Below, in pieces: positions 15,279 through 23,548 of a stretch of DNA of 39,754 bases. The position numbers and the translations under genes are program-made. The notes beneath the pieces are model-generated. The model had not been told where the DNA came from. It was given only the letters and a program-made list of their open reading frames with translations, and did no database searches. Each line of letters starts with the position of its first letter. The first letter of the stretch is position 1. The stretch is from assembly GCA_964411125.1 (NCBI GenBank), contig CAYPJU010000061.1, positions 1 through 39,754 of the forward strand. The letters are read 5' to 3'. The DNA comes from JBFIHF01 sp964411125. GTDB taxonomy: Bacteria > Myxococcota_A > Bradymonadia > Bradymonadales > Bradymonadaceae.

Positions 15279-17105
15279 TCAGAACGCCACTTCGAGCGCC
15301 GAACGATCGCCGGACTGAATGGCGCGAAGAATTCCGTGGGCTTCGGGGACGAGCTGGTGCGCGAAGAACTTCGCCGTCGCCAGCTTGTTCTCGTAGAAGC
15401 GCACATCGTCGCGGTTCGCCGCGAAGGTCTCGCGCGCAGGGACGTCGTCGCCCGAGATTCCTTCCGCTTCCCACAGCTCCTCCAGCTTGTTCCAGGCGAC
15501 GAGCGCCTGCCGAAGCAGGAGGGTGCCCGACTCCGTGAGCCCGAACAGTCGAAGGAACGGCGTCGCGTGGAGGAGCGGGTACTCGGGGTCTTCCTTGCCG
15601 CTCGCGCCGAAGCCGAACCCGGCCTCCGCGACGGCGTTCTTCGCCCCCTCCACTTCGGCAGCTGCGCGACCGAGCTCCGGGTGCGACTTGACCTGCTCCA
15701 GGAAATCGTTCGCGTCCTGCAGCCAGGTGAGGAAGACTCCTCCTCCCTTCATTCGCATCTTCCGACCGAGCAGGTCGAGAGCCTGGATCCCGTTCGTGCC
15801 CTCGTAGATCGACGCGATCTTCACGTCCCGCATCGCCTGCTCGACGTGGTACTCGCTGATGTAGCCGTAGCCGCCATGCACCTGCATCGCGAGCTCGGTC
15901 ATCTTGAACCCGACGTCGGTGGCGAACGCCTTGCAGACCGGGGTCAGTAGTTCCACCAGGTCGTGCGCCTTCGTCGCTTCTTCACCTTCGGCGAGCTCCG
16001 CGACATCAGCGAGATAGGCCGTGCGCAGCAACAGCGCGCGGATCGCCTCACCGTACGCTTTGCACGTCATCAGGTTCCGCCTCACGTCGGGGTGTTCGAT
16101 GATCGCCACCGACCCGGCGTTCGGGTCGCGATCGGTGACCTTCGGTCCCTGCCGACGCTCCTTCGCGTAATCGAGCGCGCGCGAGTACGCGCCGTTGCCG
16201 ATCGCGCTCCCCTGCAGACCCGTCACGAGCCGTGCTTCGTTCATCATCTGGAACATGTAGACGATTCCCTGGCAGCGCTCGCCGATGAGCCAGCCGCGGC
16301 TGTCGCCGTCGTCGCCGAAGGAGAGGGCGCACGTCGGTGACGCGTGGATCCCCATCTTCTCCTCGATTCCCGTGACCCGTACGTCGTTCGGCGTACCGTC
16401 GGAGCGGAACTTCGGCACCGCGAAGAGCGAGATCCCCTTGATGCCCGCAGGGTCTCCTTTGGCTCGAGCGAGGACGAGGTGCACGATGTTGTCGCAGAGC
16501 TGATGATCGCCGGCCGAGATGAAGATCTTGTTGCCGGTGATCAGATAGTAGTCCTCACCTTCCACCGGTTCGGCCGTGGTCGAGAGTTCCCCGACCGCCG
16601 AGCCGGCCTGCGGCTCGGTGAGGCACATCGTGCCCCCCCAGACGCCGGTGTACATGTTCTCGACGTACTCTGCCCGCTGTTTGTCGGTCCCGAACACCTC
16701 GATCAGGTGCCCCGCCGCGTGGCCGAGCCCGGGGGTGAACATGAACGACGGGTTCGCAGCGATGAAGAACTCCGTCAGCCCCATTCCGAGCGACTTCGGA
16801 AGTCCCTGCCCCCCGAACTCCGGGTTGTGGACCGGCGCGTACCAGCCTGCGTTGCAGAAGTCGTCGAAGATCTCTTCGTACGCCGCCGGGACACGGACAT
16901 TGCCGTCCTCCAGCGTGCATCCCTCTTCGTCGGCGATGCGGTTGCGCGGCTCGAGCTTCTCCGAGGCGAACTTGAACGCCTCGTCCAGCACCATCTGGAA
17001 CAGCTCGTGGTTGAAATCTTCGTATTTCGCGAACCGTGTGAGGCTCTGGATTTCGATGTCTTCGAAGAGAGCAAACTCGACGTCGCGCTTGTCGTACAAA
17101 AGCAT
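15279..17105 (-). CDS. acyl-CoA dehydrogenase with C-terminal extension (DmdC-like family)
   Basis: A 608-residue flavoprotein of the acyl-CoA dehydrogenase family, catalysing FAD-dependent alpha,beta-desaturation of an acyl-CoA. Visible features are MCLTEPQAGSAVG (flavin/substrate loop, about 160-172), ITGNKIFISAGDH (about 189-201), the QVHGGYGYISEY motif (about 408-419) and the likely catalytic base Glu435 in IYEGTNGIQA. About 130 extra residues at the C-terminus match the longer form found in 3-methylmercaptopropionyl-CoA dehydrogenase (DmdC) relatives and many deltaproteobacterial fatty-acid dehydrogenases. Chain-length specificity cannot be read, and the DmdC label should not be taken as substrate. 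AAGAGGTAACGA is a good ribosome site before ATG. The stop is only 7 bases from that of the convergent histidine kinase. A promoter and a FadR-like operator lie upstream. Confidence 0.9.
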   Translation of the reverse strand: MLLYDKRDVEFALFEDIEIQSLTRFAKYEDFNHELFQMVLDEAFKFASEKLEPRNRIADEEGCTLEDGNVRVPAAYEEIFDDFCNAGWYAPVHNPEFGGQGLPKSLGMGLTEFFIAANPSFMFTPGLGHAAGHLIEVFGTDKQRAEYVENMYTGVWGGTMCLTEPQAGSAVGELSTTAEPVEGEDYYLITGNKIFISAGDHQLCDNIVHLVLARAKGDPAGIKGISLFAVPKFRSDGTPNDVRVTGIEEKMGIHASPTCALSFGDDGDSRGWLIGERCQGIVYMFQMMNEARLVTGLQGSAIGNGAYSRALDYAKERRQGPKVTDRDPNAGSVAIIEHPDVRRNLMTCKAYGEAIRALLLRTAYLADVAELAEGEEATKAHDLVELLTPVCKAFATDVGFKMTELAMQVHGGYGYISEYHVEQAMRDVKIASIYEGTNGIQALDLLGRKMRMKGGGVFLTWLQDANDFLEQVKSHPELGRAAAEVEGAKNAVAEAGFGFGASGKEDPEYPLLHATPFLRLFGLTESGTLLLRQALVAWNKLEELWEAEGISGDDVPARETFAANRDDVRFYENKLATAKFFAHQLVPEAHGILRAIQSGDRSALEVAF

Positions 17106-17159
17106 TCGTTACCTCTTGGTTGCTTCGGACTACGCCGAAATAGAACGTTCGACGGCGAC

Positions 17160-17188
17160 ATTCTGCGGCAAGAGGCGGCTGCGATCAA
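17160..17188 (-). promoter_or_regulatory. candidate promoter of the acyl-CoA dehydrogenase gene
   Basis: On the minus strand TTGATC (17188-17183) and CAGAAT (17165-17160) are 17 bases apart, each matching four of six consensus bases. The leader to ATG 17105 would be about 50 bases. It is the best sigma-70-like pair in the gap. Confidence 0.4.
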
Positions 17189-17191
17189 TAC

Positions 17192-17209
17192 TGAATGGAC
17201 ATTCATTCA
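17192..17209. promoter_or_regulatory. FadR (TetR-family)-like operator
   Basis: The minus strand reads TGAATGAATGTCCATTCA, an inverted repeat with TGAATG/CATTCA arms. It agrees at all but two positions with the Bacillus-type FadR operator TGAATGAMTANTCATTCA as I remember it. FadR of this type represses fatty-acid degradation genes and is released by acyl-CoA. The site lies just upstream of the candidate -35 of the acyl-CoA dehydrogenase promoter and overlaps the stop codon of the TPR gene. No regulator gene is visible in the window, so function is inferred from sequence and position. Confidence 0.5.
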
Positions 17210-18993
17210 CCGATCTGCAGCGTCCACGGAATCGCGGCTGCGGGGCGATGCGTAAGGCGAGCGAGGCCCCCGGTGGTCTGGAACATGACGACCTGGGCGC
17301 CGTTTTGAGTGCCGAATCTGGGGCCGTTCGGCGCGAGCTTCCAGCCCGGTCGATGAAAGCTCTTGAAGAGGTCGGCAGCCAACGCCGCCGACTGGGCATC
17401 GAGCTCCTTCAGGAAGAGCCCCGCCGCGCGTGCGAAGTGCTTGCGACTCCCGAGCAGGAGGAATTCGCCGGTCGCTCGAACGTACGCCACCGCGCCTTCC
17501 CCGCGGTTCAGGGCTGTTTCGTCCGGTCCCTTCGCATGCCGGGGGAGGAGCTTCGCGTCGATCGCGAAGAAGACGACCTCTTCGAGCACGTTGAGCGGAC
17601 GGAACCGCTGCGCCAACATTGTCTGCGTCTCCGTGGTCGCCTGCCCGCGGAAGAGCAACCACTGCTCGGCGAGCTTCATGGACAGCGCGCTCCCCTGCAG
17701 CCCTCGGGTCGGGTCGATTCGGAGCGACGGCCCCGAGCTGCGGTAGGTCAGCATCCCCTCCTCCAGCCAGACGTCGTCCTTGTCCGATGCCTCCACCCAG
17801 CGCGTGGCCACGTCGAAGGGGCGATAGTCCGGCTTCCCGACGATCGTGACGTGCGAGCGCGCCGGGTCGACGTCGAAGGTCCACGTCGCCTCGGGGTCCC
17901 GCGTGATGCAGTCGCCTATGAAAGCCCCCAGGCCGAGCACTCGGGGGTCGAACTCGCGCTTACCTTTGTAGATCTGCGCGATCGGCTCCATCTCCGCGAA
18001 AGCTCCGTCCCACAGGGCGACCTCCAGTTTGGTGAGGCCTTCGGCGTCGAGCGACGGCGGGCGCAGCCCGCGGTCTTTGAGGGCCCGCAACATCTGCTGC
18101 TGGGCCCGCTCCACGAGGATCTCCGTCGCGACGTCTCCCGTCGTCAGCGCGAGGGTGTTCTGTCGCATCTTCTCGTCGGAGAATCCGAGCCGCTCGGGAC
18201 GCAGCGGCGGGATCGGATCGAGCGACGCCTGGATCTCCGTCGGCCAGGCGGGGATCCCGGGATGGTGTACCAGATCCTGCAGCGCTGCGTTGAGCTGGCG
18301 GTCGCGTCTCATCACGGCGACCAGCGCCGGCACGTTCGGTATCGAGTCATTTCCTGAGCTCGAAGAAACGGGGGGCGGAGCGTGGCGAGGGGGAGCGCTC
18401 GACGACGGTTCGCGTTCGTAGTCCGTCCCCGACGATATCGCAGTGATGGCTCGCTCGAGCGCACGCTCCACATGCCCCCCGGGACGTGCGGCGGCAAACA
18501 ATTCGTAGAGAAAGTCGCTCACTTCGACGGTGTCGAGACGTCCCGCCGCGTGAGCTTTCGTGAGGTCTGTCACCAGGTCGTCCACCAGGTCGTCGACCTC
18601 TCCAACCCTGGCTTCCTCGAGCGCACGGTGCCCCTGCAGGGCCCCTTCTTCCCAGTCCCCCATCCGGATGAGTTGCTCGGCGAGGACCATCCTCGCGTAC
18701 CCCGGAGGCTGAGGGCCCTCCTCGATGGCGACGCGGGCAATCTGGGCCGCTTCGGCTCGCCGAGCCTGCCCGCCGATCGCCTGCGCCAACAGCGCGAAGG
18801 CTTCCCGACGGCCGTTCTCGGTCGCCGCGCGCGCGAGGTTCTCCGCTCGCACATAGTCGCGCCGGGCGAGGGCTACTCGGCAGAGGCCGATCGAAGCTAC
18901 GCCCGGATCCTCGTCGTAGGCCGCGAGGAAAAGGTCGTGCGCGTCGTCGAGTCGTCCCGCGTCGAGCGCGGCCTGGGCTTGGTGTGCGGCCAT
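17203..18993 (-). CDS. TPR-containing cytoplasmic protein of unknown function
   Basis: A 596-residue protein without signal peptide or membrane helix. The first 150 residues are helical repeats of TPR type (ALDAGRLDDAHDLFLAAYDEDP, LARRDYVRAENLARAA), with a Ser/Pro-rich linker near 190-215. The remaining 380 residues form an unrecognised globular part (GLGAFIGDCITRDPEATW, KLAEQWLLFRGQ). I recall no named family for it. A good ribosome site AGAGGAGACACG precedes ATG 18993. It follows the DUF1499 gene by 33 bases on the same strand and probably belongs to the same transcript as the GspE-like ATPase. A scaffold role for that group is a guess. Confidence 0.7.
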   Translation of the reverse strand: MAAHQAQAALDAGRLDDAHDLFLAAYDEDPGVASIGLCRVALARRDYVRAENLARAATENGRREAFALLAQAIGGQARRAEAAQIARVAIEEGPQPPGYARMVLAEQLIRMGDWEEGALQGHRALEEARVGEVDDLVDDLVTDLTKAHAAGRLDTVEVSDFLYELFAAARPGGHVERALERAITAISSGTDYEREPSSSAPPRHAPPPVSSSSGNDSIPNVPALVAVMRRDRQLNAALQDLVHHPGIPAWPTEIQASLDPIPPLRPERLGFSDEKMRQNTLALTTGDVATEILVERAQQQMLRALKDRGLRPPSLDAEGLTKLEVALWDGAFAEMEPIAQIYKGKREFDPRVLGLGAFIGDCITRDPEATWTFDVDPARSHVTIVGKPDYRPFDVATRWVEASDKDDVWLEEGMLTYRSSGPSLRIDPTRGLQGSALSMKLAEQWLLFRGQATTETQTMLAQRFRPLNVLEEVVFFAIDAKLLPRHAKGPDETALNRGEGAVAYVRATGEFLLLGSRKHFARAAGLFLKELDAQSAALAADLFKSFHRPGWKLAPNGPRFGTQNGAQVVMFQTTGGLARLTHRPAAAIPWTLQIGE

Positions 18994-19026
18994 CGTGTCT
19001 CCTCTGTCTCCCCTCGGTCACGACGA

Positions 19027-19494
19027 CTACGACCGCGAGGCGTCCGTTGCATAAGGGTCGAACAGCACGGCCCCGAGCCGTCGCTCGAGCTCCTCCTGCA
19101 GCTCCCTTACGTTGCGCGCGTTCTGTCCGAAATCTCCCTTCCCGACGCGCGATGTGGACGTCACGCTCACGCTGGTCGCGAAGTCGGTGTGCCGCTGTAC
19201 GCGGACCTCGACGTCTTGCACGAATCCGAAGTTCGTCGTCGTCGCCCGCACCAGCCCGGTGTCCGCATCTTCGGACACCAACGTCCAGCCGTCGAGGGCC
19301 TCGACGGAGGCGACCGCTTCGCCGTGCACTCGGTCGACATCGGCGCTGAAGTATTGGGGCAACAGCTCGGAGTACTCGGGCGTGGCGCCCGTCTCGACTC
19401 GGTTCAACACGGGCCAGACGCTCGCGCTGATCAGCACGAGAGTGACGAGCAGACCCGTCACGATGGCCAGAGTCGAAAAGATCTTTCGTTTCAA
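19027..19494 (-). CDS. DUF1499-family membrane-anchored protein
   Basis: A 155-residue protein with an N-terminal membrane anchor (about 4-28, STLAIVTGLLVTLVLISASVW) and a domain matching DUF1499. The recognisable parts are the hydrophobic VEALDGWTLVSEDADTGLVRATTT strand region and the conserved ending SVTSTSRVGKGDFGQNARNVRELQEEL. The biochemical role of DUF1499 is unknown. The start is taken as TTG 19494, whose TTGA overlaps the stop TGA of the upstream ATPase gene; the frame is open further upstream but inside that gene. The overlap indicates translational coupling. Confidence in the exact start is moderate. Confidence 0.72.
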   Translation of the reverse strand: MKRKIFSTLAIVTGLLVTLVLISASVWPVLNRVETGATPEYSELLPQYFSADVDRVHGEAVASVEALDGWTLVSEDADTGLVRATTTNFGFVQDVEVRVQRHTDFATSVSVTSTSRVGKGDFGQNARNVRELQEELERRLGAVLFDPYATDASRS

Positions 19495-21326
19495 AGCAGC
19501 TCGTCGGCGTTGACGGAGAGGACCTCTTCGAAGGTCGTGATGCCTTGCGCGAGCTTCTTGATAGCACACTCGCGCAGCGACATCATGCCGTTGGCGCGGG
19601 CCGCTTTCCGAATCTGCGGAGCGCTCGCCTTGTCAGTGATGAGGCGCCGGACCGTGTCGTCGACTTCGAGCATCTCGAACACGCCATCACGACCGTAGTA
19701 GCCGGTGTTCCGGCACTTGATGCATCCTTGCCCGTAGTGGGCGGGGAGCGACTTGTTCGCCCGGGGGGGGAGTTTGATCTGCAAGATCTCGATCTCGGCG
19801 GGGGAGAGCTCCGTCCTCGTCTTGCAGGACGTGCAGATTCGCCGCACGAGGCGTTGGGCCATCACTCCGACGAGCGTCGAGCCGAGCAGGAAGGGCTCGA
19901 CGTCGAGGTCGAGGAGGCGGGTCACGGTGGAGGCGGTGTCGTTGGTGTGCAGCGTCGAGAAGACGAGATGCCCCGTCAGCGCGGCCTGGACTGCCATCTT
20001 TGCGGTCTCCGAGTCCCGGATCTCGCCGACCATCACGATGTCGGGATCCTGTCGCAAGATCGTCCGCAACGCCGTGGCGAAGGTCACGTCGACCCGGCGC
20101 TGAACGAGCACCTGGTTGAACTCCTCGTAGACCATCTCGATCGGGTCCTCGACCGTGGTGATGTTCACGTCGGGACCGGCCAGCTCTTTGAGCGTCGAGT
20201 AGAGGGTCGTGGTCTTTCCGCTGCCGGTCGGCCCGGTCACGAGCACGAGCCCGGTCGGCCGGTTGATGAAGCTGCGCCAGATGCTCAGCGAGTCCTTGTA
20301 GAAACCGATCCCCTCGAGGTCCTGGATCAACGCCTGCGGGTCGAAGATTCGGATGACGACCTTCTCGCCGAAGGCGACGGGGAGCGTCGAGACGCGCAGC
20401 TCGACTTCGCGGCCGTCGCGGTCGGTCTTGATGCGTCCGTCCTGCGGCTTCCGCTTCTCGGAGATGTCCATCCGGCTCAGCATCTTGATGCGGCTGGTGA
20501 AGGCGGGGTGAACGACCTTGGGGAAGTCGTAGATGTTGTGCAGGACTCCGTCGATCCGCAGGCGCACCATGCTCTTGTCCCGCTTCGGCTCGATGTGGAT
20601 GTCGCTCGCTCGCTGCTCGAAGGCGTAGTGGAGGAGGTACTCGACGGCGTTGATGACGGGCTGGTCGGTCGCCTCGATCTCGCCTGCCCGTCGAAGCTGG
20701 ACGAGCTGCTCCAGGTTGCCGAGGTCCACGCGCGAGGATGCCCGCGCCTCGGCGGCGGAGATCGAGGAGCGGAACCCGTAGATCTCGGTGATGATGCGGC
20801 GGATGTCGTCCTTTGCGCTGACGACCAGCGAGAGCTCCGCCGGGATCAGAGTGTTGAGGTCGCGGATGAGCGACACGTCGTAAGGATTGTCGAGCGCCAC
20901 GACGACCTTTCCATCCGCGCGGCGTAGCGGCACGCAGGTATGGCGCCGAGCGAAGGGGCGCGTCATCGTCTCGGTGATGAGCTCGGCGTTGAGCTTGAGC
21001 GGGTCCGGTTTTTCGAACGGGAGGCCGGCGTCACTCGCGATCACCTGCATGATGGTGTCTTCGTCGAGCACCTCACCGCTCGGCTGCACGAATTCGAACT
21101 GCTTGATGATCTCCGCGGGCGTCACCTCGTAGTGGGCACGTCGCCGCACGTCGGATCTTGAATGCTCTTTGAGAATCCCCGTCCGAATGGCGTGCTCTTC
21201 GTCGATCGCCTGCTTGCCCTGCTCACGGGAGAGTTTTCCCGCCTTCACGAGCAGTGTTGCGAGGAATCGAACGTCGTATTCTTTCGGGGTCACTGGGCCG
21301 GACCGCTTCGTTTCGGGTGCATCCAT
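19491..21326 (-). CDS. GspE/PilB-family secretion ATPase (orphan)
   Basis: A 611-residue type II secretion / type IV pilus assembly ATPase. The N-terminal part (about 20-180) resembles the MshEN/GspE N-domain. The motor has Walker A GPTGSGKT (365-372), the Asp box VEDPIEM (392-398), Walker B DPDIVMVGEIRD (427-438), and the His box GHLVFSTLHTND (452-463). A tetracysteine zinc site (Cys498, 501, 535, 538) is present, as in GspE and PilB. All catalytic residues are intact. The gene is not beside pseudopilin, secretin or platform genes; its visible partners are a DUF1499 protein and a TPR protein. Whether it serves a distant pilus or secretion system or has another job cannot be told. A TACGAT -10-like hexamer lies 6 bases before ATG 21326. 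Confidence 0.88.
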   Translation of the reverse strand: MDAPETKRSGPVTPKEYDVRFLATLLVKAGKLSREQGKQAIDEEHAIRTGILKEHSRSDVRRRAHYEVTPAEIIKQFEFVQPSGEVLDEDTIMQVIASDAGLPFEKPDPLKLNAELITETMTRPFARRHTCVPLRRADGKVVVALDNPYDVSLIRDLNTLIPAELSLVVSAKDDIRRIITEIYGFRSSISAAEARASSRVDLGNLEQLVQLRRAGEIEATDQPVINAVEYLLHYAFEQRASDIHIEPKRDKSMVRLRIDGVLHNIYDFPKVVHPAFTSRIKMLSRMDISEKRKPQDGRIKTDRDGREVELRVSTLPVAFGEKVVIRIFDPQALIQDLEGIGFYKDSLSIWRSFINRPTGLVLVTGPTGSGKTTTLYSTLKELAGPDVNITTVEDPIEMVYEEFNQVLVQRRVDVTFATALRTILRQDPDIVMVGEIRDSETAKMAVQAALTGHLVFSTLHTNDTASTVTRLLDLDVEPFLLGSTLVGVMAQRLVRRICTSCKTRTELSPAEIEILQIKLPPRANKSLPAHYGQGCIKCRNTGYYGRDGVFEMLEVDDTVRRLITDKASAPQIRKAARANGMMSLRECAIKKLAQGITTFEEVLSVNADELL

Positions 21327-21332
21327 GCTTCC

Positions 21333-21338
21333 ATCGTA
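21333..21338 (-). promoter_or_regulatory. -10-like hexamer TACGAT, leaderless-type, for the GspE-like gene
   Basis: Minus-strand TACGAT is followed by GGAAGC and then ATG 21326, a 6-base gap. GGAAG might alternatively act as a very close ribosome site. Confidence 0.35.
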
Positions 21339-21372
21339 TCATCGGCTATCGTTTCGTGGCACTTTTGTCCGC

Positions 21373-22071
21373 ATGCACCGCCTCTTGCTCGCGACTCTCT
21401 TCGTGTTGGCGACGACGCTCGCCGCTGCGCCAGACGCTTCGGCCAATCAGGTCGTCGTCCCGTTCGACGTGGGCGTCGGGCCAGCGGGGCACCTGTTCAC
21501 CGGTGACGTCTTCGCCGATCAGCCCGTCCACTTCGGCCTGCGGATCTCCACGTTCGCGATCATCGACCGCGCCACGCGCCGCAAGTACCGCAACAAGATC
21601 CCGGCGAAGTACCGGAAGTATTCCGATCAGGCGGGCGACATCCGGTTCAACCCGCTCGCCTGTTGTCTCCCCTCCACGATCTTCGTCTCGCCGGCGATCC
21701 CGGGGACCCCGTTCGAGAACACCGGGATGTACGGTCTGACGTGGAAGCCGATCGGGATCGGGGCGCTCTTCGGGGGGAGCAACGCGAACCTGCAGCTCGG
21801 CCTCGGGGCGATGGCGACCTACATCTTCATTCACTCCAAGACGCTCCCTTCGCCTACGCACTTCCTGCGGCCCGGGCTGGAAGCGCGGGTCGAGCTGGAG
21901 TTCGCTGGCTCGGACGGGGGTGTAAGCCTGGGCTGGGCCTCGCAGCTCTATCCACCCCAGGAGGTCGGGGGGCCGATCCTGGCGCTCGGGGCTCCCTCCG
22001 AATCGATCTGGCACATCGGCCAGGTCTTCCTGCAGTTTCACGTCCGAAAGCCGGTCGCGACGCGTCTGTGA
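21373..22071 (+). CDS. secreted protein of unknown function
   Basis: A 232-residue protein with a clear signal peptide (1-24, ending DASA before NQVVV). The mature part has aromatic and glycine-alternating segments (GIGALFGGSNANLQLGLGAMATYIFIHS, VSLGWASQLY, WHIGQVFLQFHV) and no helices, which suggests a small outer-membrane beta-barrel. A basic stretch KYRNKIPAKYRKY and a Cys-Cys pair in PLACCLPS are notable. I do not recognise a family. The open frame extends upstream to 21169 through the divergent ATPase gene; ATG 21373 is chosen because it begins the signal peptide. It is divergent from the ATPase gene, with 46 bases between their starts. About 150 bases without a gene follow it. Confidence 0.65.
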   Translation: MHRLLLATLFVLATTLAAAPDASANQVVVPFDVGVGPAGHLFTGDVFADQPVHFGLRISTFAIIDRATRRKYRNKIPAKYRKYSDQAGDIRFNPLACCLPSTIFVSPAIPGTPFENTGMYGLTWKPIGIGALFGGSNANLQLGLGAMATYIFIHSKTLPSPTHFLRPGLEARVELEFAGSDGGVSLGWASQLYPPQEVGGPILALGAPSESIWHIGQVFLQFHVRKPVATRL

Positions 22072-22222
22072 GCGAAGGCTCGGGGGCGGGCCCCGTCCCG
22101 TCGGCTCCTTGCGCATTTGGCGAGTTCGGGGACAATCGGTACGCAATTTCGATTTTCTTTTGCCCCCGATGCCACCCGACGTGTCTCAGTCCATGAGCGC
22201 GGTTTGGTGAAGAGTTGTCACC

Positions 22223-22717
22223 ATGACAGTGGATGTGGAAGCGCTCTACCGTGAATGGGCGCCGATGGTCTTTCGACGAATTCGGCGATTCTACGACCCG
22301 GTGGAGTCCGAAGAGGTTCTTCACGAGGTGTTTTTGAAGGTGCTCGAGAATCTCGACTCCTTCCGAGCGGACGCCTCGCCGTCGACCTGGTTGTATCGTA
22401 TCGCGACCAACCATTGCCTGAACCGGTTGCGCAACTCGCGCCGTCGCAGAGAGCTGCTCGCCGAACATGGCGCGGATCTCTACCCGGCCCGAGTCGGCAG
22501 CCATCAGGAAGCCGAGCTCCTGCTGAAGCAGTTGTGGGTAGAGCTACCCGAAGAGCTGCTCCAGATCGCGGTGTACTATCACGTCGATGGAATGACGCAC
22601 GCCCAGATCGCCGAAGTGATCGGTGTTTCGAGGCGGACCGTCGGGAATCGACTCGAAGAGCTGGAACGCCTCGCCAAGGAGGCGGGCGGAGGTGGTGGAG
22701 ATGAGCAAGGAAACTGA
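22223..22717 (+). CDS. ECF-type RNA polymerase sigma factor
   Basis: A 164-residue sigma-70-family factor of ECF type. Region 2 (about 6-70) has the -10-binding helices (PVESEEVLHEVFLKVLENLDSFR, ASPSTWLYRIATNHCLNRLR), and region 4 (about 105-150) has the helix-turn-helix THAQIAEVIGVSRRTVGNRLEEL. Region 3 is absent, as expected. GAAGAG lies before the ATG. TGTCA-CCA-TGACA at 22216-22228 overlaps the start codon and could be a weak operator. The 151 bases upstream (22072-22222) hold no recognisable ECF-type -35/-10 pair. The start of the next gene overlaps its end by 17 bases, the normal order for a sigma factor and its anti-sigma. Confidence 0.92.
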   Translation: MTVDVEALYREWAPMVFRRIRRFYDPVESEEVLHEVFLKVLENLDSFRADASPSTWLYRIATNHCLNRLRNSRRRRELLAEHGADLYPARVGSHQEAELLLKQLWVELPEELLQIAVYYHVDGMTHAQIAEVIGVSRRTVGNRLEELERLAKEAGGGGGDEQGN

Positions 22718-23546
22718 AGAAATCGCAATCCCCGAGCAGGTCTTCGACCGCGCCGGGCACGTGACCGAACTCGCCGGGAATCAATATCTGCTCGACGATC
22801 TGGACGACGGGCAGCGGGCGGTCGTCCAGGCCCACCTCGAAGAGTGCGCCCAGTGCGCGGCGCGGATCGAGGCCGTCGAGGCGCACGACCGCAAGTTCGA
22901 GTTGAAACCGTCGAACGTCGCGGTCGCGCTCGCCGCGGAGAAGGGAGACCCGACCGCGAAGGGGCTCGTATCTTTGCAAGAGCGCCGCGCGGCGAAGAAC
23001 GAGAAGCGCGCGTTCATCGGGATCGGGATCGCCGCGGCCGCGGCGATCGCGCTCACCGTCTGGGTGATGCCGTCGGACGAGCCGGACGCCCCCGCGGCGA
23101 TCGAAGAGGACGGCATCCGCATGAAAGGCGGAGCGCTCGATGTCGAGGTGTTCGCCAACGACGGGCGCGAGAGTCGAGCGGTGCACAACGGCGACGTCGT
23201 GCGTCCCGGCGAGCGGCTCGGCTTCAAAGTGACGGCGAAGAACCCGGGCTACCTCCTCATTGCCGGTGTCGACGACACCGGTCAGGTCTACCCGGTCCAT
23301 CCCTCTTCGGGGTCTGCCACGCACACCGACCCCGTCGAAGCGAGTGATCTCGAGAGCGCGATCCAGCTCGACGACGTCGGAGCAAAGGAGCGCATCGTCG
23401 CGGCGCTCTGCGAGCAGCCGTTCGACCTCGCCGCGATCAAGCCCACGCTGACGAACGCGCGGGGTATGGCCGCTGCTGCTCCAAAAGAGGATCCGTTCGG
23501 AGCGTGTGTGTATGATGAGGTCGTGCTGAAGAAGGAGCCGAGATAA
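22701..23546 (+). CDS. membrane anti-sigma factor with zinc motif and DUF4384-like exported domain
   Basis: A 281-residue protein. The cytoplasmic N-terminus has the zinc anti-sigma signature HxxxCxxC (His45, Cys49, Cys52 in AHLEECAQC). A single membrane helix follows (about 104-123). The exported part (about 140-240) contains GDVVRPGERLGFKVTAKNPGYLLI and TGQVYPVHP, typical of DUF4384, a domain often found beside caspase-like proteases and kinases. This suggests it holds the upstream ECF factor and senses something outside the inner membrane, with release by proteolysis or conformational change. ATG 22701 is used; GGAGGTGG precedes it. The next gene starts two bases after its stop. The target regulon is not visible. 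Confidence 0.85.
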   Translation: MSKETEEIAIPEQVFDRAGHVTELAGNQYLLDDLDDGQRAVVQAHLEECAQCAARIEAVEAHDRKFELKPSNVAVALAAEKGDPTAKGLVSLQERRAAKNEKRAFIGIGIAAAAAIALTVWVMPSDEPDAPAAIEEDGIRMKGGALDVEVFANDGRESRAVHNGDVVRPGERLGFKVTAKNPGYLLIAGVDDTGQVYPVHPSSGSATHTDPVEASDLESAIQLDDVGAKERIVAALCEQPFDLAAIKPTLTNARGMAAAAPKEDPFGACVYDEVVLKKEPR

Positions 23547-23548
23547 GC

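Noticed and set aside
22072..22222. Autoregulatory ECF promoter upstream of the sigma factor
   Set aside because: No GGAAC-type -35 with a fitting -10 was visible, so no promoter was annotated.
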